In this document: positions 47,601-57,213 of the stretch, in pieces
How positions within the stretch are numbered: position 1 is the stretch's first letter
Layout of the letters: the number at the start of each line of letters is the position of its first letter
Assembly: GCA_963555705.1 (NCBI GenBank)
Contig: OY743169.1
Location: 875,501-939,500 of the forward strand
Direction: 5' to 3'
From: Ligustrum vulgare
Lineage: Eukaryota; Streptophyta; Magnoliopsida; Lamiales; Oleaceae
Length of the DNA: 64,000 nt
Position numbers and translations under genes: made by a program
The notes under the pieces: model-generated
What the model was told of the DNA's origin: nothing
Databases searched by the model: none
What the model saw: the letters and a program-made list of their open reading frames with translations, nothing else

Positions 47601-50600
47601 TCCGGAAGGAAATTTGCGGGGTTCGTCAAAACAATGGTGAATCGCTGTATGAATATTGGGAGCGCTTCAAGAAACTCATCTCGAGCTGCCCCCATCATCA
47701 AATCAGCGAACAACTACTGGTACAATATTTCTACGAAGGACTGCTACCAATGGATAGAAGTATGATAGATGCCGCAAGTGGAGGTGCCTTAATGGACAAA
47801 ACACCGGAACAGGCTCGGGCTTTGATTTCCAACATGGCTGAAAACACTCAGCAATTTAACCCAACTCGAGACATGCAAGTTCGCCGCGTGAACGAGGTAA
47901 GTAGTTCCAATATAGAAAGTCGACTGTTTGAACTAACAAATCTCGTTAAACAACTTGCTGTAGGAAGTGCACAACAAGTCAAAGCATGCGGGATATGTGC
48001 TAACTTCGGACATGCAACGGATGCGTGCCCGGTGCTCCAAGAGGGAAACAGTGAACAAGTGAACGCTGCTGGAGGCTTCCCATTTCAAGAACAACAATAC
48101 AATCCATACTCAAACACTTACAATCCTGGCTGGAGGGACCACCCGAACTTGAGTTATGGAAATAACAAACCTCCGGGTTTCGTCTCCAACAAGCCCCAAG
48201 GGAATTTTCAACAACAAGGAAATTTCCATCCACAGGGACAATATCAGCAAAAGCCACAATCATCAGGTATGTCTCTCGAAGAAATGATGAAAACTTTGGC
48301 CACTAACACTCTACAATTTCAACAGGATACCAAATCCAGCATTCAAAACCTGGAAAATCAAATGAGTCAAATGGCCACAGCTATCAACAGACTGGAAGCA
48401 CAAACAGGAGGAAAGTTGCCATCTCAACCCGAGGTGAATCCGAAGAATGTAAGTGCAATTACTCTTCGAAGTGGAAAAGAAATTGAGGCGCCACAATCAA
48501 AGCCAACCGCGAGTGAAGAGGAGGAGGTTGAAGAAAAAGAAGTCGAAAAGAAAAACAGCATTCCACAAAACTCTCAGGTAAAAACCGAACTTAGTGTAAA
48601 CGCGAAACTAACTCCACCACCTTTTCCGAGCAGGTTAGCGAAGGCGACTAAGGAAAGCAAGGAGAAGGAAATTCTGGAAATGTTCAGGAAAGTGGAAATC
48701 AACATTCCACTGTTGGATGCAATCAAGCAAGTGCCCCGATACGCGAAGTTCTTAAATGAGCCGTGCACCAACAAACGGAAGTTGATGGGAAATGAAATGG
48801 TAAGAATGGGGGAAAATGTGTCAGCACTCTTCCAAAGGAAACTGCCCCCAAAATGCAAGGATCCAGGTATGTTCACTATACCATGCCAAATAGGTAACAC
48901 TAAGCTGGATCGTGCATTAATAGATTTGGGTGCATCTATAAATGTAATGCCTAGGTCTACATACAATGCATTAAAACTTGCTAATATGATTGAAACTAAT
49001 GTTATAATTCAACTAGCCGATCGTTCTAATGCTTATCCTGACGGGGTAGTTGAAGACATTCTAGTGCAAGTAGGCGGGTTAGTATTTCCTGCAGATTTTT
49101 ATGTTTTGGACATGAATGACGACCACTCCCCCAACTCCACTCCTATTTTGTTAGGGAGACCATTCCTAAAGACATCTAAGACTAAGATAGATGTTAGTAG
49201 TGACACACTTTCCATGGAATTTGATAATGAAATTGTTCTATTCAATATTTATGATTCCGTGAAGAATTTTGGTGATGATCCTGTTTATTCTGTTAATGTT
49301 AATGACTCTTTAGTACAGGAAGTTCTCGATATTGGTGGAAAGGACTGTCCAAAGTCTCCGAAATCAGGTAAAATCTCATCCATCTCATTACCAATTTCTG
49401 ATGAAAAACCTCTACCCCCTATTTTGCAGATCTTAATGAAGAGCGTGAAGAAAAAATTGAGTTTTGGGAATCCACCTAATCCCGGTTGAAGGAGGAAACA
49501 ACAAGTCGAGCCAACGACAGTAAACAAAGGCGCTGCTCGGGAGGCAACCCGAGAGGGGAGTTTCTTTATCTCCTCAACTTTTTATTTTCGTATTTTCCTT
49601 TTTGGTTAATTTTAGTTTATTTAGTCATTTCATTTGAAAAAAAAAAAAAAATTTCAGTAGCCTTGTTACGGCCGTAAGTTAACATTTTTACGGCCGTAAC
49701 TCAATTCCAGTTTTTATACAGAGGCCTTATTACGGCCGTAATTACATTTTTACGGCCGTAATTGTTTCTTGGCAATTTTTTTCAGACTGTGACTTACGGC
49801 CGTAAGTCATACCTTCACGGCCGTAAGTCTACCCTTTTTCAAAATTTTAAAACGGTCCCCTCGCGCATAACTTCCCTTTTATTATTTAGCTTTATTTTTC
49901 AATGAGGACATTGTTTTGTTTAAGTGTTGGGGGGGGGATTGAATTGATTGTGAGCTTAATGTCTTTATCTACTTTCTGTAGTCGAAACATTAAAATTCAG
50001 TTTGAGTCAGCATCCATTTTAATCTTTGATAGGAAGCGACCCCACTTTTGGTTCATTTTTTTGAAAAATAATTGCATAATTGGACATGAATTGAGCACGT
50101 AGAGATGAATTTTCCAATACTTTCCGAATAGGTTTGAAAATGGGGACAAAATGCCATATCTCTGCAACCTAGTAGATTCAAACCCAAATTTGATATGACT
50201 AATAATTACCCCGAGTAAAGAGATTCACCCCTTTGGCCACTAGATTTTTTGCATTTTTCAATTCGACCCTAAGACCGAGCAATGACCAAAACTCATAATT
50301 GGATGGGAGACACACATATGAACCATAATTTGTGAGCTTTTGAGCCTATGAGCTACTTTTACTCTTATCATAAAGCTCTTATTTTTTTAATGTGTGTCCT
50401 GCATGGTTGATTTGTTCTTGGATATGCTTTTGTGTACATGCCGTAGTAGCTTCTTGGCTCGAGTGCAAAATGTAGTAAAGGCACTAGGATAAACCAAATT
50501 TGGCCTTCTAAATAAGCCTACCATTGTACATTTACCAATAGAAGACCCTTTGAGCCTTAGCCTTTCTTTGGAATATTAATACCACACTACAAGCCACGAA

Positions 50601-53600
50601 CACCCATTCTTTCATGTTATCCTTTTTCTTGAACCTATAGAGAACGGATTCACAAGCTTGTGTTGGTTGAGAAGTTTGAGGTGGATTAAGTTTCAAAGTG
50701 GAAATTCAATCTTGTGTCATTGGGGATTGTGGGGTGATTTGACCAAAAGAGAAAAATTGCAGTATATGTTTGAAAAAAAAAAAAAAAAAAAAAAAAGAGA
50801 GAGAAACAAAAGAAAAAGAGAAGTTCAGGCCAGTTCTCAAATTACGAGGTCATGAACATTTGCTAGTATTGAAAATAAACACTCAAGCTGCACAAATAGA
50901 AGTCTAGTGTTAAATCAGTTGGATAACAGGAAGATTATTTGCATGTTGAAGAAGAAAGAAGGAATGTTATAATTGAACCGATTCGGCTTGTGAAACTCCT
51001 TCTCGATTCAGCCTAAATTTTTCCCTTTTATCCCACCTGACCCAAAGCCCCGCTACAACCCAACAAAGACCTTTGCTTTGCACTTGTGTTATTGTTGGCT
51101 CCGGTTTTGACATTTGAGCAATCTGTGGTAACAAGTTTTTCATGCAGTGAGTTGAGCGTAAAATTCTCACCTTAATATACACTTTGTGCGAAGAGAGATA
51201 TCCGGTGAGAGTGTCGGCTCCCATTACATGTACTTATGAGTGGTTTGAATTGCTTGGTCTATATTTTGTGCCCTTTTGATCTGAAGCTGTGTATTGACTA
51301 AATTTTTACCATGAGATAAACCGCACTAATCTGTTGGCATTTACTTGAATTAGTCAAAACTTACATTTTTATGGGAAATTGATAAATTCAGAGAGAATTC
51401 ACGAGAGGTGAAAGGATATAATCCACATTGGGGTATCAATTTTCATTTTTGTTCGGAGAATATTGGGTGATGTATCTCTTACACACACTAACACACTCCG
51501 ATTATGCAATTTGATTTTCGTGTTAAAAAGAAGTGGGTTGTGACCTTGACTTTCCAGATTTAAAAGTCTAACATGTTCATTCGAGTCGTGCTTTAGTTCT
51601 TTTCTATCATTATTCGAGGACGAACAATGGTTCAAGTGTGGGGGGATTTGATAAGTGCTTTACTAGCACTTTATTTCTTTACTTGTTGCCTCGAATTACT
51701 GTTAGTTTGATCCTAATTAAGTATTGCTTAATGCATTTTATGTTTTATATTGTGTAGGATCGCAAATGACAAGAAAAGAAGGAAAAAGGACCAAAAAGCA
51801 CGTAAAAAGGAAGTTCGAGGACCTGGCATGTAAATAAGTTACGGCCGCAACATGAAAGTCACGGCCGTAAGCAGTTGATTGAACAAAAATACGAAAATCT
51901 GCAGAAACCAAGTTACGGCCGTATTGGAAGTTTCTCACGGCCGTAACAAGTTGTTAGTCACGGCCGTATTGTGAAGAAGTCACGGTCGTGAGAAAATGTT
52001 GAAGGATGTTACGGCCGTAGTGAATGCAGAGTCACGGCCGTAAGAAGTGAATCAATTGCGCAAAATTAAACAGAAAGTGAGTTACGGCCGTAACTCCTTA
52101 TATTACGGCTGTAACTTAAGCCCGAAAAAAAAGGAAAATTGTTTCATAATTCAACTTAAACTCTATCTTTGGTATTTCTTTTTGGCTAAGCTAGGGTACG
52201 AATTTGGGCTCTATAAAAGGAGGAATTCAGTACCAAAGGTGGGAGGAGAATTATTTTTGAGAGCCACCAATATCAAAGTTTGAAGAGAAGAAATTCCGGG
52301 CAAAATCAAGGTGAATCAAGACAATACTTTTGGGGAATTCTTCATGGCAATGCGTGACTAGTCTTCTCAACCTAGTTCAAGGGGGAAGTTGTGTTCATAT
52401 TATTTTATTATTCATTCCTCAAACTCGTAACGTAGTTCTTGTTTTTATATTTTATTTATTGGATTTCTCATGAAAATTATTTTCGTCAAGACAATTTATT
52501 AATTGATTAAGGCCTTGTCTTTTAATTATTGTGTTGATGTTTGCTAATTTGGGTAATTGGATTCGTATTTGTCTTGTTATTCAAATCATAGTAGTAATTG
52601 GTAATTTTATATTTTCATATGAAAATCCAATCTAGATTAATCAATTCGAGCATATGTAATTGATAATTTAGTTCACCTAATTCTTCTTGTTTTCACATAG
52701 TTAATGAATTAAATCTAGGGAGCTTATTCTAGGTTGTTCATTCACTCTAAATTGATTGGAGAACTAATTCTAATTGATTATTATTAAGGAAGAATTGGAT
52801 TAATCAGAGCTTTTTGATTATTCCGGGTGATAAATAAAATAAAGGAAATAGTACATGCGTTGCTTGGGGAATGACAATATTATGATAGGGCACAACCGAA
52901 CCTGAGAACTAGGATTCTTTATTATTTGATTTTTATTCCAGCTATTTCACATCTTTATTTGATTATTTAGATTAATTGCAATTTTCAACTCAAAACCCCC
53001 CCTTATAATTCTAATTGACATGGCATTAAATTAGTTCCCGTTCCTCGTGGGATCGACCCTTGCTTCCGCTATCACATTTAAATTTGAGTTTTGGCAAGTA
53101 AGGAAATTTAATTAATTCTTGGTGCATCGCGACGCGCATCAGCACTTAAAGAACTAACAAAAATGGCTGTAGAGAAGAAAAATGTAATTCCCCTCAGGCC
53201 GTGATCAAGTAATCCTGTCTTGGGCCAGTAAATATGATATTTGGATCATGAGTAATCAGTGGCGGATCCATAAAGTTTGTTCAACTCGGGCGGACATCAA
53301 TAAAAAAATTCCAGTCAGGATAGATTTCAGTAAAATAACTGTATATTTTGAGTCGCAGTCCAAAAAATGCAAAAAAGTCTAACTAATTTTTTTTTTTTTT
53401 TTTTTCACCTAATCCAGCACGGGCGGTGGACCTACCTTGCCATGAGGTAGATCTGCCCGTGAGTAATGAAGAGAATGGAGAAAAGGGGGAGCAAAAGGAG
53501 GGAAATGCTGCATTTGATACGATAATAAAATACAGACAAAATAACTGCAAATAAACTAACTATAATTGGTGCTTAACCAAGTCATAAACTTAAATCAATT

Positions 53601-55801
53601 TTTGGAAGATTTCCTTGGAACTTTTACTCCCCATCCTTGAGTTGAAGTAGGAAAAACAACCTCAAGCTTGAAAGCGTTGTAAATACAGGTATTCTTATAT
53701 GAAATATATAGAAAGCAGAAACCACCATCAATGCCATTTTGCTTGTGCAGAAGGATTAAAATGACAATCTCGTAAGGGAATTTACTTTCTATAGTCTCAA
53801 GCCAATAATCTATTCGACGTTCTAGTGATCCTTCAATCAAATGGAAGGTGTTATAGAGCAGGAAAAAAATCATTACATACCCTGACTGTTATATCTTCAT
53901 ACATAGAAAGCACCGCCTCCACATTTTTGTTATGAGTGACTAAACGCAGTTTTACCTGAAAAAGAAATTTGTTATAGGAACCTTGCTCAAACACTTAACA
54001 AAGAGACACAGGCTAAATAATTGAAAAGGATGCATAAGTCAACTAAACAAATAAAAAGTCACTTTTCAAGATATAGACATAAAATAAAGCATGCCTTTTC
54101 TTCGGTGTCATCAAAGCGTTGAGTAAGCCTAGCAGCAATTTCTTCAGTTTCAGGGGGAGTATACTTTAGATGATAAATTTTCCCGGTAACAGGATCTAAT
54201 CTGCGGCCAACAACTCTCTCAACAAGGATGCCTTCAGGGACCTATAGAGACCAAAAAGTTTGTTATACTCGCATTTTATGACTACTAAATTAATCGAGAT
54301 GAAGCCAACAAATTGTTAAAAAATATGAGGTAACACTGTTTGGTTTATAAACTAATTTATTTATGTTTTGAGGCAAAAAGTAATGGTTGAAAATTGGAGA
54401 GAGAAAATGTGTGTGGTTGAAAAGTAGTTAGGGAAATTGTGTAGTTTATAAAATTATTTATAAATCTGTTTATTTTGTTTACCAAACAAATGCGAAATTT
54501 CTTGACCTTGTAACCAACAAAAGTAAATATTAATTATATATAGATTATACTCGCTCTGGGTTCTTAATATGATAACTTTATTCATATTAATTATATAATC
54601 TTTAAATACGGATATCAACAGAAGAACCTCACTTCAAGAAGAATGAAAATGTGAGGCTCGAAGCCGAATCCTTTAAGAGCAGTTGCTTGTGAAGAGCTCC
54701 TTGGATATCCATCCAAAAGCCAGCCTTTTTCTTGAGAATCTGGTTGTAATAAACGTTCCTTGACCATCTAAAACCATAGAGAGATGCTAATTCTTTTTCA
54801 TTTATATAGATATTCTTATCGATTATTTGGATAGTACATATTAAAAAGAAACAACAAAATTTCTGAATAGAAAGCTACCGTGACAACTATTTCATCTGGG
54901 ACCAACTGCCCTTTCTCCATGAATTCCTTCGCTCGCCTCCCATTTTCTGTCCCAGCTGCAACTTCGGCCCTGAGAAGATCTCCAGCTGCAATGTGCACCA
55001 GGTCGTACTGCATATTGGAAAATGACTTAATTCAATGTATTGTCTTTTATGGTTCATCATGAACACTCAAGCAGCAAAACCAGACACTGAAGTTATGCCA
55101 CAAAAAAATGTGAAACTAAAGAATAAAAGGATAAAAACATATATTATTCAAAATCCATACTTTTTGAACTGGGCCAAGGCACATTTCTTCATTAAAGTCC
55201 ACAAATGCATCAGCTTCGTGATACAGTACTTTAATCAATTCATTTAAACCAATCAGCCATAAGTAGCTAGATTAACACCCACCACATTTCGACTACCATT
55301 AAACACAAGGAAAATCCTATATCAACAGCACTAAAGTAGCGAAAGATAAATAATAATAATAATAATAATAATTAAAATTATTTATAAATCAACAGAAAAA
55401 ATCACCTTCTTAGTGATGATCTCGCATTGCGTTCCTTTACCAGAAGCCGGAGCTCCCGAAATCATTACCTTCAAAGGCTCTGCCTTTATCCCGGATACCA
55501 CAACCTATTTCAATTTGTTCAAAATATCAAAAACTAAGCCCAACAATTAACAAATTCAGCATGAAATTTTCATTTCAAATTCAATAAACCCACAAAAATA
55601 CAGACTCACAAATGAATTTGGAGCGTTCTTTGATTTATGCAACTGGGTTCGGGATAATTTTGAATTATTAATAGAGGAAAAGGGGATTTGCGAGAAGGAT
55701 GAAGATAATTTTGAAGTGAGGGGAGTAGAGGAAGTTAAGGGCTTGTGTGGATTGGAGGTTACTGCCATTAAATTCACTGAACAGCAACTGCTACAAGCCA
55801 T
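44690..55801 (-). CDS. AMK2: Adenylate kinase, plastid type (AMK2-like), seven exons
   Basis: Exons (minus): 55801-55610, 55504-55406, 55007-54879, 54767-54633, 54241-54095, 53955-53881, 44794-44690. They sum to 882 nt, 293 residues, close to Arabidopsis AMK2 (about 283). Exon 1 is a Ser-rich likely transit peptide. Exon 2 carries the P-loop GAPASGKGT, exon 3 [13 protein letters not shown] and [10 protein letters not shown], exon 4 [10 protein letters not shown], exon 5 [13 protein letters not shown] and RFDD. Enzyme: ATP + AMP to 2 ADP, short lid type. Intron 5 appears to use a GC donor (AAG|GCATGC). Intron 6 is 9,086 nt because an Athila element lies in it. Confidence 0.92.
45467..46957 (+). 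repeat. Left LTR of the Athila element
   Basis: TGATAAGTGC to CGCGCACCA. Contains ten exact or near copies of TTACGGCCGTAA between 45657 and 45935. A TATA-like CTATAAAAGG lies near 46029. Confidence 0.92.
45657..45935. repeat. Cluster of TTACGGCCGTAA palindromes (left LTR)
   Basis: About ten copies of the 12-bp palindrome or half-changed forms such as TCACGGCCGTAAG, spaced roughly 20-45 bp. Repeated in the right LTR at 51839-52117 and, six times, in the internal 3' region at 49664-49830. Confidence 0.9.
46964..46981 (+). other. Primer-binding site of the Athila element
   Basis: TGGCGCCGTTGCCGGGGA, the standard tRNA-Asp type site of Athila elements, six bases after the LTR. Confidence 0.85.
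47117..49489 (+). CDS. Gag-protease polyprotein of the Athila element, intact
   Basis: 790 residues without a break. The gag core includes [20 protein letters not shown] and [19 protein letters not shown] zinc knuckle lies at C291, C294, H299, C304 ([14 protein letters not shown]). A glutamine-rich middle and an acidic stretch follow. The protease has [13 protein letters not shown] with Asp 603; the DLGAS form is usual for Athila proteases. The frame ends without entering RT. Gag packages element RNA and the protease matures it; enzymes for copying would have to come from another element. Confidence 0.88.
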   Translation: MHKTRSTNPEYFLFDPEIERTFRQQRREALEQMAAHNLDNRTLKQLATPDVAQQPLCITFPTVEEGKTFELKSGLIHLLPTFRGHAGEDPYRNLKEFHVVCDSMRPTGITEEQIKMRAFPFSLKDAATDWLYCLPPGSVTTWNDMKRLFLKKYFPASRAGTIRKEICGVRQNNGESLYEYWERFKKLISSCPHHQISEQLLVQYFYEGLLPMDRSMIDAASGGALMDKTPEQARALISNMAENTQQFNPTRDMQVRRVNEVSSSNIESRLFELTNLVKQLAVGSAQQVKACGICANFGHATDACPVLQEGNSEQVNAAGGFPFQEQQYNPYSNTYNPGWRDHPNLSYGNNKPPGFVSNKPQGNFQQQGNFHPQGQYQQKPQSSGMSLEEMMKTLATNTLQFQQDTKSSIQNLENQMSQMATAINRLEAQTGGKLPSQPEVNPKNVSAITLRSGKEIEAPQSKPTASEEEEVEEKEVEKKNSIPQNSQVKTELSVNAKLTPPPFPSRLAKATKESKEKEILEMFRKVEINIPLLDAIKQVPRYAKFLNEPCTNKRKLMGNEMVRMGENVSALFQRKLPPKCKDPGMFTIPCQIGNTKLDRALIDLGASINVMPRSTYNALKLANMIETNVIIQLADRSNAYPDGVVEDILVQVGGLVFPADFYVLDMNDDHSPNSTPILLGRPFLKTSKTKIDVSSDTLSMEFDNEIVLFNIYDSVKNFGDDPVYSVNVNDSLVQEVLDIGGKDCPKSPKSGKISSISLPISDEKPLPPILQILMKSVKKKLSFGNPPNPG
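49664..49830. repeat. Palindrome cluster downstream of gag-protease
   Basis: Six TTACGGCCGTAA or TCACGGCCGTAA copies in three pairs, near 49665, 49688, 49731, 49752, 49795 and 49815. Confidence 0.9.
49890..51648 (+). other. 3' internal region of the Athila element with two polypurine tracts
   Basis: A G-run preceded by GAGGACATTG (about 49902-49939) resembles the true polypurine tract before the right LTR (GTGTGGGGGGATT, about 51636-51648, preceded by GAGGACGAAC). Between them is about 1.7 kb of non-coding sequence where an env-like gene might lie in other Athila elements; none is visible. Confidence 0.65.
51649..53141 (+). repeat. Right LTR of the Athila element
   Basis: 1493 bp, TGATAAGTGC to CGCGCATCA; the palindrome cluster is at 51839-52117. 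Differs from the left LTR by scattered single bases and a small insertion near 52712. Confidence 0.92.
54335..54495. mobile_element. MITE-like element in AMK2 intron 4
   Basis: CTGTTTGGTTTATAAACTA at the left, GTTTACCAAACAAA at the right, with the inner phrase GGTTGAAAAGTAGTTA. Same family as 2146-2290 and the partial copy at 56327-56440. Confidence 0.5.
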
Positions 55802-57213
55802 CTTGCTGTGATTCCACTCACTCAATAGGCAACATCCACAAAAGAACTATTAACTATATTCATATTTTTGATGCAAACTTTTTTTTTTTTTTTATTAGTT
55901 ATCTATCCGTACGATCTACGTAATATATAATTTTTAAATCATAATTTTGAAAATATCTTTATTCAATCATATCAAATAAAAAATAAAATTTCAATAAAAT
56001 TTCAATACAAAATGTTATTGAATTTGAAATTTTAAAAAAGACAAAACTATTCAAAATAAAAATATGCTATATGTACACTAAGTATACCGCGTCACTAAAA
56101 ATTTGGTACTTATTTAAATTTATTTTTTTTTACGTTTTTCTCTGAAAATTTATCCACCTCATCATCTATTTTCCTTTAAATATTTTATAATTTTTTATTA
56201 ACTATATTTTTTTAATGTGTTGCTTACAGGTATTTTATTTGAAATCCAATATATTAATTAATATATTTTATTTTTCCTTATTTTTTAAACACGTCAATTT
56301 TTATCAAAATGATAAAATGATTAAGCCTCCGTTTGGTAATAATTTTTGGTTTATAAACTTGTTTATTTATGATTTTGGGTTAAAAGTAGTGGCTAAAAAT
56401 TGGAAAGAGAAAATGTATGAGATTAAAAAATTGATAGAAAATAATTATTTATTTTTGTAACATGCGTATTGAAGAGCCTACTCATTTGTTGACATATTAT
56501 GAAGTAAAATTACAATAATTTTATTTATTTATTTTCAAAATATATTAATTCAATTTTTCATTTCTAACTCAACAAATTGATATACCACATGTTTATTTAT
56601 TTTAAAATATATTAATCCAAAATTTTCATTTTCAATGTAAAACATTTACATAGATATGATATGACATTTATTTATATTCAAATATATTAATCCAATTTTT
56701 TCATTTTCTACATAACACATGTTATTGAAAAAAAAAAAACTAATCAAAATGAAAATTCTACATGTACACTCAGTGTACCACGCCACTCAAAATTTGACAC
56801 TTAATTAAATTTTTTATATAAATTTCTTTTGACTTTTATTTACGTTTTTCTCTTAAAGTTTGTCAACATTATCACTTATTTTCCTTTTCAATATGTTATA
56901 ATTTTTAATTTACCTTATTTTTTAATATGTTAATTACATATATTTTATTAGAAATTCAATATATTAATTAATATATTTTATTTTATTTTATTTTATTTTT
57001 AAATATATCATTTTTTGTCAAGATAATGAAATGATTAAATTTTCTACGAATTTATCATTGGTGGTAAAAAGTTGATAGCAAATAATTAATTATTTTTGGA
57101 ATATGCTTATTGAAGAACCTACTCATTTATTGACATATTAGGAAGTAAAACTTTAATGATTTAATTTATTTATTTTCAAAATATATTGATTCAAAATTTT
57201 CATTTCTAACTTG
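55802..57213. other. AT-rich region upstream of AMK2
   Basis: No gene seen. Contains a partial MITE-like copy (56327-56440, CGTTTGGTAATAATTTTTGG) and two similar blocks (about 56080-56470 and 56765-57140) sharing CTATATGTACAC / CTACATGTACAC and TTGACATATTA, suggesting an old local duplication. Confidence 0.4.

Larger units (their letters stand above)
45467..53141 (+). mobile_element. Athila-type non-autonomous LTR element in AMK2 intron 6
   Basis: 7,675 bp flanked by a perfect GCACT duplication (45462-45466 and 53142-53146), opposite in direction to the host gene. LTRs of 1491 and 1493 bp are very similar, so insertion is recent. One intact gag-protease ORF; no RT, RNase H or integrase. The segment after the ORF ('GGGAGGCAACCCGAGAGG') is of a kind seen downstream of pol in Athila elements. 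Confidence 0.93.
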
